A DNA stretch of 64,000 bases. Origin: Chryseobacterium polytrichastri. GTDB taxonomy: Bacteria > Bacteroidota > Bacteroidia > Flavobacteriales > Weeksellaceae. The stretch lies in the NCBI RefSeq assembly GCF_900142445.1, contig NZ_FRAV01000010.1, positions 1-64,000 of the forward strand, given 5' to 3'. A program made the translations under genes and the position numbers. The notes beneath the pieces were generated by a model that was not told the origin of the DNA, made no database searches, and was given only the letters and a program-made list of their open reading frames with translations. Positions 16,291 to 24,477 of this stretch are shown here, in pieces. Positions within the stretch are counted from its first letter, which is position 1; the number at the start of each line of letters is the position of its first letter.

Positions 16291-17718
16291 ATGGAAAGGA
16301 GAAATTTTATTAAAACAAGTGCACTGGCAGGAGCCGGATTACTGTTTACTCAAAATATTTTTGCGAAAAATCTGGTTCTGGATGGCTTCCCGGTTGTTCG
16401 AGTGGCGAAGGATAAAAGACATTTTACCAGCGAATCAGTAGAAGGTGCAATTTCAGCTTTTAAAAGTAAAGTTAAAAATAAAGAATTAGCTTGGCTTTTT
16501 GAAAACTGTTTTCCAAATACATTAGATACAACTGTTTTTTATACTGAAAATAACGGTAATCCGGATACGTATGTGATTACCGGGGATATTGATGCCATGT
16601 GGCTTAGAGACAGTTCTGCACAGGTTTTCCCTTACCTGCAGTTCTCAAAGAAAGATGAGAAACTTCATAAACTGATCTCCGGAGTAATCCACAAGCAGAC
16701 CACCTTTATTCTGAAAGATCCGTATGCCAATGCTTTCTACAATGATGACCAGAAAATAAGCAAGTGGAAAGAATATGATCACACCGATATGAAGCCTGGG
16801 ATCCATGAAAGAAAATGGGAGATAGATTCATTGTGTTATCCTATTCGTTTGGCGTATCATTTCTGGAAAACAACAGGAGATATAAAACCTTTCGATGCCA
16901 ATTGGTTACAGGGGATTAAACTTACTTTACAGACTTTTACCGAGCAACAGAGGAAAAAAGATTTAGGGCCGTACAAATTCGAGCGTACAACAGCTTGGGC
17001 TACAGATGGTGTTCCGATGGGAGGATATGGCTATCCTACAAAACCGGTTGGATTAATCAGTTCTATGTTCCGTCCAAGTGATGATGCTACCATTTATGGA
17101 TTCCTGATTCCATCTAATTTATTTGCAGTGGTAAGTTTACGTCAGGCTGCAGAAATGGTTTCACAGATCAAAAATGAAAAAGCATTGGCTCAGCAGCTTA
17201 ACAATCTTGCAGATGAGGTAGAGGGCGCGATTAAAAAATATGGAATTTACGATCACCCTCAATACGGAAAAATATATGCTTTTGAAGTTAATGGCTTTGG
17301 AAGTTATAACCTGATGGATGACGCCAACTGCCCAAGCTTACTAGGATTGCCTTATTTGGGAGCTGTAAAATCTGATGATCCTGTCTATGTTAATACCAGA
17401 AAATTTGTTTGGTCAGAAAATAACCCATTCTTTTTCAAAGGTAAATTAGCAGAAGGTATTGGAGGTCCACACATTGGCCTTGATATGATCTGGCCGATGA
17501 GTATCATTATGAAAGCGTTGACTTCCAAAGATCAAACTGAGATTAAATGGTGTATCAACACATTACAGAAAACTCACGGAGGAACAGGCTTCATGCACGA
17601 ATCATTCAATAAGGATGATGATAAAAAATTCACCAGAGAATGGTTTGCATGGTCAAACACCTTATTTGGGGAGTTATTATGGAAAACCTTCAACGAAAAT
17701 CCGGAGCTATTAACATAG
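16291..17718 (+). CDS. GH125 exo-alpha-1,6-mannosidase, Tat-exported
   Basis: This 475-residue enzyme is of GH125, a family of metal-independent inverting alpha-1,6-mannosidases acting on the N-glycan core and mannan. The N-terminus ERRNFIKTSALAGAGLLF is a twin-arginine (RR-x-F-x-K) signal, so it probably crosses the membrane folded. Family motifs include GDIDAMWLRDSSAQ, RTTAWATDGVPMGG and MFRPSDDAT. It lies directly between the acid-less GH92 and the GH18 gene and would remove the alpha-1,6 arm to leave Man-GlcNAc. Confidence 0.93.
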   Translation: MERRNFIKTSALAGAGLLFTQNIFAKNLVLDGFPVVRVAKDKRHFTSESVEGAISAFKSKVKNKELAWLFENCFPNTLDTTVFYTENNGNPDTYVITGDIDAMWLRDSSAQVFPYLQFSKKDEKLHKLISGVIHKQTTFILKDPYANAFYNDDQKISKWKEYDHTDMKPGIHERKWEIDSLCYPIRLAYHFWKTTGDIKPFDANWLQGIKLTLQTFTEQQRKKDLGPYKFERTTAWATDGVPMGGYGYPTKPVGLISSMFRPSDDATIYGFLIPSNLFAVVSLRQAAEMVSQIKNEKALAQQLNNLADEVEGAIKKYGIYDHPQYGKIYAFEVNGFGSYNLMDDANCPSLLGLPYLGAVKSDDPVYVNTRKFVWSENNPFFFKGKLAEGIGGPHIGLDMIWPMSIIMKALTSKDQTEIKWCINTLQKTHGGTGFMHESFNKDDDKKFTREWFAWSNTLFGELLWKTFNENPELLT

Positions 17719-17751
17719 CCCTTTAATAAAGCATTCTTCCATTTTTCTTTA

Positions 17752-17778
17752 GATATCTTACTGCAAAAGTAGGATGTC
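17752..17778 (+). promoter_or_regulatory. Stem-loop between the GH125 and GH18 genes
   Basis: An 11-bp stem with two G-U pairs (GATATCTTACT at 17752-17762, AGTAGGATGTC at 17768-17778) around the loop gcaaa. There is no T run, so it is more likely an mRNA processing or stability element than a terminator. Confidence 0.45.
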
Positions 17779-17832
17779 CGGATAGAGGTATGCTTGATTT
17801 CAAAACCAAGAAACAACAAAACAAATTATATT

Positions 17833-20250
17833 ATGAGAAAAAAATCCGTTTTTATTACCCTTCTTGCTCTGGCCCTTCAGGGAACTTTAAAGCTTAGTGC
17901 ACAGCAACTTAATCCGGTAGGAATATGCTATGTGGAAGTGAATAACAACAATATGTTGAATGCTGGGTCTTATACTTTGCAGAACAGCGGAAAACAGCTT
18001 TTTGATGTGGCCATTATTTTTGCGGCTAATATTAATTATGATGTTTCCAAAAACAGAGCGTACATCTCGAACAATAACAATGTTACCAAAGTATTGAATG
18101 ATGTAAATACCTATGTAAGACCTTTGCAGCAAAAGGGAATAAAGGTATTGCTGGATCTATTAGGAAATCATCAGGGAGCCGGTATTTCTAACTTTCCGAA
18201 CCGTGAAGCAGCTAAAGATTTTGCTTTACAGATTGCTAATACCGTTTATACATACGGTTTGGACGGGGTGGATCTGGATGATGAATATGCAGGTTATGGA
18301 AATAACGGAACAGGTCCTGCGAATAGCAGTTCTTTTGTTATGCTTTTACAGGAACTTAAAAGTGCAATGCCCGATAAGTTAATCACATTTTATTATCTGG
18401 GGCCTGCAACCACAAGACAAAATTATAACGGAGATAAAGCCGGAAATTATATAGATTATAGCTGGAACCCATATTATGGTACTTACAGTGCTCCTAGTGT
18501 ATCGCCTCTTGATAATAGTAAGCTATCAGCGGCTGCAACGTGGATTCAAAACACGAATTCTCAGTCTACTTCTGTGGCTACATTAACAAGTCTGGCAACC
18601 AATACAAAGAACGACGGGTATGGAGTATTCATGTGGTACGATTTGGGTGGAACTGATGTTGCAAGCTACCTAAGTACAGGATCAAATATTCTTTACAGTG
18701 AAAATACACAACGCAGTGGAGCTCTTTACTCATGGTCACAAGGGCAAGCCTGTGATCCGCCACTTGGGTTGGAAATGACCAATGCTACCGGGACTACTGC
18801 TAAACTAAATTGGACTGCCAATGGTTCTCAAACCTATAATATCGATTATAAAGCAGCCAATTCCACGACATGGACGAATGTGGCAACCAACTATTCCGGA
18901 AGCAATGTCGTGATCAATAGCCTTGCCCAGAATACGGATTATGACTGGAGGATACAATCTAACTGTTCTTCAACATTAACGAGTACTTACCTTTTTGCAC
19001 CGAGATTTAATTCTGGAAACGGATGCGCTACTCCAACAGGTTTGGTGGCATCAAATAACCTTGGAACGACTACCCAATTGTCATGGGATGCTGTGGGAAC
19101 TGCTTCTACTTATACCTTACAATATAAAACGGCAGCAGCAACTACATGGAATGTGATTCCAAATATCTCAACCAACACGTATAGCCTTCAGAACTTAACG
19201 GCTAATACCAGTTATGTATGGAAAGTACAATCATCTTGCGGAGGAACAAATACCAGCATTTATTCAGCGGATACCGCATTTAACAGTGGTTTTGCACCTG
19301 TGGTAAGCCCAGGCCCAAGAGCACTTTCTTTTAATGGAAGTACCCAATATCTTAATGCAGGGCAATTTAACCTTAGTGGAAATGCATTAACCTTTGAAGG
19401 ATGGGTAAAAGTAAATGCATTCAAAACCGGTTTCCCTTATATTTCATCAGTTCTAGGAATTGAAGTAGGGGATAGTAATTCGGCAATGCTAAGATTTGGG
19501 GATGGTAACCTTGCTAATAACAAATTACAGTTTATATTAAGTTTTGGCTCATCTCAGGTAAAGCTTAACAGTAACACAGGGCTTAATACCAATACATGGT
19601 ATCACATTGCAGCAACATATGACGGTGCATCAATGAAGCTTTATATCAATGGTGCTTTGGATGCAAGTGCTTCTAGTTCGGGTAATTTTACAGCAAATGG
19701 GATTCTTTATATCGCTAGAAATTATGATAATTCACGAGCTTTAAATGGATCTCTGGATGAATTCAGAGTATGGAAAAAAGCATTAACCCCTCAGGAGATT
19801 TTAGATAATAAATGTAACGTTGGGGCAAGCTCAACTGGTCTTGAAGCCAACTGGAAAATGGATGAAGGAAGTGGAAACGGAGCGTTGGATGCCACTTCAA
19901 ATACTCATTTTGCGAGCTTGATCAGCATGTCAGATACCAATTGGAAAACAGATGTCCCTTGTATAGCTTCATTATCTACACAGGATATTAAGAATGGTGA
20001 GTTAAGTAAAGAGAACAATGTGTATCCAAATCCGGTTAAAAGAGGGAATGACATTCATTTCAAAATCAATAATAATACTGCGGAAGAAATTGCTTTGTAT
20101 GATATATCAGGAAAGCTGATTAGAAAAGAAAGCGTAAATAAAAATGATGTTATCATGAATACTCAAAATATATCTACAGGGACTTATCTTTATAAAGTAA
20201 CATCAAAAAATAGCCAGATTGTATCATCCGGTAAAATAATCGTAGAATAA
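17833..20250 (+). CDS. GH18 endo-beta-N-acetylglucosaminidase (EndoH/EndoF1-like), T9SS substrate
   Basis: This 805-residue secreted enzyme has a signal peptide to about residue 23 and a GH18 barrel (about 25-300) with YGLDGVDLDDEYAGYGNNGT, matching the active site of EndoH/EndoF1 (Asp149 and Glu151). Two fibronectin-III domains (about 308-490), a LamG/ConA-like domain (about 497-670) and a T9SS type A sorting domain (about 728-805, NVYPNPVKRG) follow. It should cut between the two core GlcNAc residues of high-mannose N-glycans at the cell surface. The start at 17833 begins a clean signal peptide. The extra binding domains make it much longer than EndoF1. Confidence 0.93.
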   Translation: MRKKSVFITLLALALQGTLKLSAQQLNPVGICYVEVNNNNMLNAGSYTLQNSGKQLFDVAIIFAANINYDVSKNRAYISNNNNVTKVLNDVNTYVRPLQQKGIKVLLDLLGNHQGAGISNFPNREAAKDFALQIANTVYTYGLDGVDLDDEYAGYGNNGTGPANSSSFVMLLQELKSAMPDKLITFYYLGPATTRQNYNGDKAGNYIDYSWNPYYGTYSAPSVSPLDNSKLSAAATWIQNTNSQSTSVATLTSLATNTKNDGYGVFMWYDLGGTDVASYLSTGSNILYSENTQRSGALYSWSQGQACDPPLGLEMTNATGTTAKLNWTANGSQTYNIDYKAANSTTWTNVATNYSGSNVVINSLAQNTDYDWRIQSNCSSTLTSTYLFAPRFNSGNGCATPTGLVASNNLGTTTQLSWDAVGTASTYTLQYKTAAATTWNVIPNISTNTYSLQNLTANTSYVWKVQSSCGGTNTSIYSADTAFNSGFAPVVSPGPRALSFNGSTQYLNAGQFNLSGNALTFEGWVKVNAFKTGFPYISSVLGIEVGDSNSAMLRFGDGNLANNKLQFILSFGSSQVKLNSNTGLNTNTWYHIAATYDGASMKLYINGALDASASSSGNFTANGILYIARNYDNSRALNGSLDEFRVWKKALTPQEILDNKCNVGASSTGLEANWKMDEGSGNGALDATSNTHFASLISMSDTNWKTDVPCIASLSTQDIKNGELSKENNVYPNPVKRGNDIHFKINNNTAEEIALYDISGKLIRKESVNKNDVIMNTQNISTGTYLYKVTSKNSQIVSSGKIIVE

Positions 20251-20306
20251 ATGAGGGTTCAACTAAAAAGGTAAATGATTATCCGCAATTTGATCTCATT
20301 GAAAAT

Positions 20307-20389
20307 CTTTGTGAACTTTGCTGAGTGGAACGCCATTGCGAACTAAAAAATTAACGGCATTATTTGCAAAAAAACTTTGTGGTCTTTGC
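20307..20389. repeat. CTTTGTG direct repeat pair
   Basis: CTTTGTGAACTTTGC (20307-20321) and CTTTGTGGTCTTTGC (20375-20389) match at 13 of 15 bases. The phrase resembles dispersed intergenic repeats of Chryseobacterium; that link is from memory. Confidence 0.45.
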
Positions 20390-20453
20390 GTTTAAAAAAT
20401 ACTAGTAAACCAGACATTTAAAAAAGTAAAACAAATTAAATAGTAAAATAGAG

Positions 20454-20530
20454 AGACAAAAAAAGCAAAAATGAATTCCAAAAAGGATGATTATCATTCT
20501 GTGTTATTTATTTTTGCTTTTTGTTTGTCT
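20454..20530 (+). promoter_or_regulatory. Long AT-rich stem-loop before the ROK gene
   Basis: AGACAAAAAAAGCAAAAA (20454-20471) pairs with 20511-20530 with a 2-nt bulge. The loop contains a smaller ATGAT/ATCAT hairpin. It separates the distal genes from the secreted-enzyme block and could be an attenuator or termination signal. Confidence 0.5.
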
Positions 20531-20703
20531 GTTTTGAAGACATATAAATATAAAGCTTGTTCAAACTCATTTAAAAATTAAACCACAAAAAGTACAAAAG
20601 CTATTATTGAATCGTTTAAAGTTTAGCTATTTTTAAAACTTATGTGCTCTTATTAGCGGTTAAAATAAAAGGTTTAAACAAGTTCATAATAAAGAACGAA
20701 ATA

Positions 20704-21561
20704 ATGCAGAATATAGTAGGAATAGATATTGGAGGATCTCATATTACGTTGGCTCAGGTTGATCCGCAAAAACGTGAAATACTGACCTCTACTTATGGGA
20801 GAGAACATGTTGATTCTTTTGAGCCTCGTGAAATTATTTTTTCTTCATGGACGTCTGCCATTGAAAAAGTGGCTCATGATCTGAGTAGAGAACATCTTTT
20901 AATAGGGATCGCAATGCCCGGACCTTTCGATTATGAAAATGGGGTTTCTTCCATGCAGCAAGGAAAGTTTATGGATATTTATCAGGTAAATATCAAAGAA
21001 GAACTGGCAAAGAGACTTTCAATTTCTTCTAATCAGATTCATTTTTTAAATGATGCCGCTGCATTTATGGAAGGAGAGGTTTTCGCAGGTTGCGCGCAAG
21101 GATATAAAAAAGTTTTTGGGGTAACGCTGGGAACAGGGCTTGGAACCACTTTTTATAACAACGAAACTGCCACGGATGAAGATCTGTGGGATTCACCTCT
21201 CAAGGATTCTATTTGTGAAGACTATCTGGCAACAAGATGGTTTGTCAACAGGTATGCAGAATTAACAGGAGAAACAATTTCCGGAACCAAAGAATTACTG
21301 GATAAGCCTGAAGAAATACGAACCAAGATATTTGATGAATATGCAGATTCTTTTGCAGAGTTCATGATAAGATATGTAAGAAGTTATGAACCTGAAGTTT
21401 TGGTTATAGGAGGAAATATTGCAAAAGCTTTTCCTTATTTTGAAAAAAGATTTATTTCTAATGTAAAAGAGAATAATCTTAACCTACCCATAAAAATTTC
21501 CGCTATTTTTGAAGATGCAGCCATTTTAGGAGCTGCAAGCTATGCTTTGAAAAAAGCCTGA
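20704..21561 (+). CDS. ROK-family sugar kinase (predicted mannose or amino-sugar kinase)
   Basis: This 285-residue cytoplasmic kinase has the ATP phosphate loop DIGGSHITLAQ at its N-terminus, a catalytic Asp in FLNDAAAFMEGE and GVTLGTGLGTTF. The zinc-binding Cys cluster typical of ROK proteins (CxxGCxE) is absent; the equivalent stretch reads SICEDYLATRW. The start at 20704 (MQNIVGIDIGG) is chosen because 20 further upstream codons do not resemble the family. Located just before a GH92 and a phosphomannose isomerase, it most plausibly phosphorylates mannose to mannose-6-phosphate. GlcNAc released by GH130 is an alternative substrate. Confidence 0.87.
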   Translation: MQNIVGIDIGGSHITLAQVDPQKREILTSTYGREHVDSFEPREIIFSSWTSAIEKVAHDLSREHLLIGIAMPGPFDYENGVSSMQQGKFMDIYQVNIKEELAKRLSISSNQIHFLNDAAAFMEGEVFAGCAQGYKKVFGVTLGTGLGTTFYNNETATDEDLWDSPLKDSICEDYLATRWFVNRYAELTGETISGTKELLDKPEEIRTKIFDEYADSFAEFMIRYVRSYEPEVLVIGGNIAKAFPYFEKRFISNVKENNLNLPIKISAIFEDAAILGAASYALKKA

Positions 21562-21574
21562 ATAAATTAATAAA

Positions 21575-23851
21575 ATGATAATGAAGTCTTTATTTTCTAC
21601 TTATTTTCTTTTACTAAGTACTTTGATTTTTAGTCAGAGCTCATCCCCGGTAGATTATGTAAATCCGCTTATGGGAACGCAATCCAAACCCTCTTTGTCG
21701 AATGGAAATACCTATCCGGCAATAGGACTTCCGTGGGGAATGAATATATGGACGCCCCAAACGGGTAAAATGGGAGATGGATGGGTTTATAGCTATGATG
21801 CCGACAAGATAAGAGGTTTTAAACAAACGCATCAGCCATCTCCTTGGATGAATGATTATGGCGCTTTTGCGATCATGCCGGGCGTTGGTAAATTGAAATT
21901 TAAAGAAGAAGACAGAGCAAGTTGGTTCAGCCATAAAGCAGAAAAGGTAACTCCTTATTTCTATAGTGTGTATTTAGCGGATATCAACGTAACAACTGAA
22001 TTTACGCCTACAGAAAGAGCTTCTTTTTTTAAATTTGATTTTCCTAAAACAGATAGCGCGTATGTCGTGATTGATGCGCTGGATAAAGGTTCTTATATAA
22101 AAATTTTCCCAAAAGAAAAGAAGATCATAGGATACACCACCAAATATGCCTCAGGAAAATATGAGAATTTTAAAAACTATTTCATTATCCTGTTTGATAA
22201 AGATTTTGATGTAACCACCGCTTGGAAGGATGATAAGTTCATCAACAATCAGCTGGAAGTTACCAGTAATCATGCAGGAGCAGTCGTTGGTTTTAAATTG
22301 AAAAACAAAGAATCGGTGTATGCAAAAGTAGCCTCTTCTTTCATCAGTTTTGAGCAGGCAGAAATAAATTTGAAGAGAGAAATTGGAAGCAAAAGTTTTG
22401 AACAGGTAAAAACAGATGCTAAAGATATTTGGAATAAAACCTTAAATAAGATTGAGGTAAAAGGAGGAACAGATCAACAGATGAGAACTTTTTACTCCTC
22501 TTTATACAGAACGTTGTTTTTTCCACAAAAACTGTATGAAGTTGATGCGCAGAATAAAATAAAACACTGGAGCCCTTATAACGGGAAAATAGAAGAGGGT
22601 AGAATGTTTGCAGGAACGGGCTTCTGGGATACTTTCCGTGCATTATATCCTTTCCTGAATTTGGTGTATCCAAGTATTAATGTTGAAATGCAGGAAGGCT
22701 TGGCCAACGCTTATAAAGAAGGAGGTTTCTTACCGGAATGGAGCAGTCCCGGATATTCCAATATTATGATTGGAAACAACTCGGCTTCCGTAGTGGCAGA
22801 TGCTTACATCAAAGGACTTCGTGGATATGATACAGAAACACTTTGGCAGGCGGTAAAACATGGCGCCAATAATGAAGGCCCAATGGATGCTGTAGGACGT
22901 AGAGGAGTTGAATATTACAATCGTTTAGGGTATGTGCCTTATGATGTGAAAATCAACGAAAATGCAGCCCGAACGTTGGAATATGCTTACGATGATTTCG
23001 CTATTTATCAGTTAGGAAAAGCGTTGGGGAAACCAGCTTCGGAAATTGATATTTATAAAAAGAGAGCCTATAATTATAAGAATATGTATGATCCGGAGAC
23101 GGGGTTAATGCGTGGTAAAAATCAGGATGGCAAATTCCAGAAACCTTTTAATCCTTTTAAATGGGGAGATGCTTTCACAGAAGGAAACAGCTGGCATTAT
23201 ACTTGGTCTGTTTTTCAGGATATTGATGGTCTTGCAAAATTAATGGGAGGCAAAAAGAAATTTGAAGCGAAACTGGATGAGGTTTTTTCTCTTCCACCAG
23301 TTTTTGACGATAGCTATTATGGAGGTGTGATTCATGAAATCCGTGAAATGCAGATCATGAATATGGGGCAATATGCCCACGGAAACCAGCCCATTCAACA
23401 TATGATTTATTTATATAATTATTCAGGATCGCCTTATAAAACTCAATATTGGGCAAGAGAGGTGATGAATAAATTATATCAGCCAACACCAGACGGCTAT
23501 TGTGGAGATGAAGATAACGGGCAGACTTCTGCGTGGTATGTTTTCTCTGCCTTAGGTTTTTATCCGGTAACTCCGGCTACAGATCAATATGTTTTAGGAG
23601 CGCCATTATTTAAAGAGGCGACGATTCATCTTGAAAACGGAAAGAAAATAGAAATAAAAGCGCCACAAAATAGTGCTGAAAATCTATATGTAAAATCATT
23701 GAATATAAATCAGAAACCTTATTCTAAAAACTGGCTGAGCCATAAAGAATTGATGACAGGAGCTGTTCTGGACTTCCAAATGGATAGTAAACCAAACAAG
23801 GAAAGAGGTTCACAGGAAAAGGATTTTCCATATTCAATGTCAAAAGAATAA
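21575..23851 (+). CDS. GH92 alpha-mannosidase, alpha-1,2 signature
   Basis: This 758-residue exported GH92 enzyme has a signal peptide cleaved near IFSQS; a second ATG two codons in could also serve. Catalytic residues are complete: acid Glu536 in FTEGNSWHYTW and base pair Asp645/Asp647 in GDEDNGQTSAWY. The 111-residue spacing between them equals that of the characterised Bacteroides thetaiotaomicron BT3990. His587-Glu588 (VIHEIRE) matches the His-Glu pair linked to alpha-1,2 specificity. It lies 13 bp after the ROK gene. It should trim the outer alpha-1,2-mannoses. Confidence 0.93.
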   Translation: MIMKSLFSTYFLLLSTLIFSQSSSPVDYVNPLMGTQSKPSLSNGNTYPAIGLPWGMNIWTPQTGKMGDGWVYSYDADKIRGFKQTHQPSPWMNDYGAFAIMPGVGKLKFKEEDRASWFSHKAEKVTPYFYSVYLADINVTTEFTPTERASFFKFDFPKTDSAYVVIDALDKGSYIKIFPKEKKIIGYTTKYASGKYENFKNYFIILFDKDFDVTTAWKDDKFINNQLEVTSNHAGAVVGFKLKNKESVYAKVASSFISFEQAEINLKREIGSKSFEQVKTDAKDIWNKTLNKIEVKGGTDQQMRTFYSSLYRTLFFPQKLYEVDAQNKIKHWSPYNGKIEEGRMFAGTGFWDTFRALYPFLNLVYPSINVEMQEGLANAYKEGGFLPEWSSPGYSNIMIGNNSASVVADAYIKGLRGYDTETLWQAVKHGANNEGPMDAVGRRGVEYYNRLGYVPYDVKINENAARTLEYAYDDFAIYQLGKALGKPASEIDIYKKRAYNYKNMYDPETGLMRGKNQDGKFQKPFNPFKWGDAFTEGNSWHYTWSVFQDIDGLAKLMGGKKKFEAKLDEVFSLPPVFDDSYYGGVIHEIREMQIMNMGQYAHGNQPIQHMIYLYNYSGSPYKTQYWAREVMNKLYQPTPDGYCGDEDNGQTSAWYVFSALGFYPVTPATDQYVLGAPLFKEATIHLENGKKIEIKAPQNSAENLYVKSLNINQKPYSKNWLSHKELMTGAVLDFQMDSKPNKERGSQEKDFPYSMSKE

Positions 23852-23891
23852 TCATTTAATAATAATTTTTTAACCTATAAATACAACTGTA

Positions 23892-24389
23892 ATGAGTGCA
23901 GAAAAAAAAGAAATATTTGATAGAGTAGAAGAAATGTTGGGAACACAGGGTTTTAACATTGCTGCAAAGGATGATACAAGACCTTGGGGTGGTTTTTTTG
24001 TGATTGATGAAAACCAGGCACAGGATTTTGCGAACCAATATTTTGATGGAATTGATGTAGAAAGTTTAAAAATTGGAGGAAAGCTAAGTCCGAAAATCTT
24101 ATTAGTTGCTCCGGATGCAAGACTAAGCTGGCAGTATCACCACCGTAGAGCAGAGATCTGGCAGGTAGTAGAAGGTACAGTTGGAATTAAAAGAAGTAAT
24201 ACCGATGAAGAAGGCGAGTTGAAAGAATTCGGTCCAAAAGATCAAATCAAGCTTCAGCAAGGAGAAAGACACAGACTTATTGGTTTACAGGGTTGGGGTG
24301 TAGTTGCCGAGATCTGGCAGCATACCGATGCTTCTAATCCTTCTGACGAAGACGACATCGTGAGAGTGCAGGATGATTTTGGAAGGTAA
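23892..24389 (+). CDS. Cupin-type phosphomannose isomerase
   Basis: This 165-residue single-cupin protein resembles the isomerase domain of type II phosphomannose isomerases. RPWGGFFVID near residue 30 is the family opening, LSWQYHHRRAEIWQVVEG carries the two His and one Glu metal ligands, and QQGERHRLIGL supplies the last His. It converts mannose-6-phosphate to fructose-6-phosphate. Its position after the ROK kinase and GH92 makes a short mannose route into glycolysis. A strong terminator-like hairpin follows immediately. Confidence 0.88.
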   Translation: MSAEKKEIFDRVEEMLGTQGFNIAAKDDTRPWGGFFVIDENQAQDFANQYFDGIDVESLKIGGKLSPKILLVAPDARLSWQYHHRRAEIWQVVEGTVGIKRSNTDEEGELKEFGPKDQIKLQQGERHRLIGLQGWGVVAEIWQHTDASNPSDEDDIVRVQDDFGR

Positions 24390-24410
24390 TTCTAAACTAA
24401 AATATACATC

Positions 24411-24464
24411 AGCCTCTGTTCATCATTTCTCTATTTTAGAGCGTGGCGAGCAGAGGCTTTTTTT
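24411..24464 (+). terminator. Terminator-like nested hairpin before GH97
   Basis: An 8-bp stem AGCCTCTG (24411-24418) and CAGAGGCT (24451-24458) runs into a T7 tract. A small hairpin CTCTA-ttt-TAGAG sits in the 32-nt loop. It would end or reduce transcription after the isomerase gene. Confidence 0.75.
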
Positions 24465-24477
24465 AAGATTAAACCGT

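Larger units (their letters stand above)
20251..20703 (+). other. 453-bp intergenic region between the GH18 and ROK genes
   Basis: No gene is apparent. It holds two imperfect direct copies of a CTTTGTG-CTTTGC phrase (20307-20321 and 20375-20389) and a long AT-rich stem-loop at 20454-20530. The ROK gene may have its own promoter here, but no convincing -33/-7 pair was found. Confidence 0.5.

Noticed and set aside
23379..23399. Gln605 in AHGNQP of the second GH92, where the first GH92 has Glu606, first taken as loss of the catalytic acid in the second enzyme.
   Set aside because: The spacing to the base Asp (about 42 residues) is wrong for the acid. The TEGN glutamate (Glu536) has the correct 111-residue spacing and is present in the second enzyme; the change is instead in the first.
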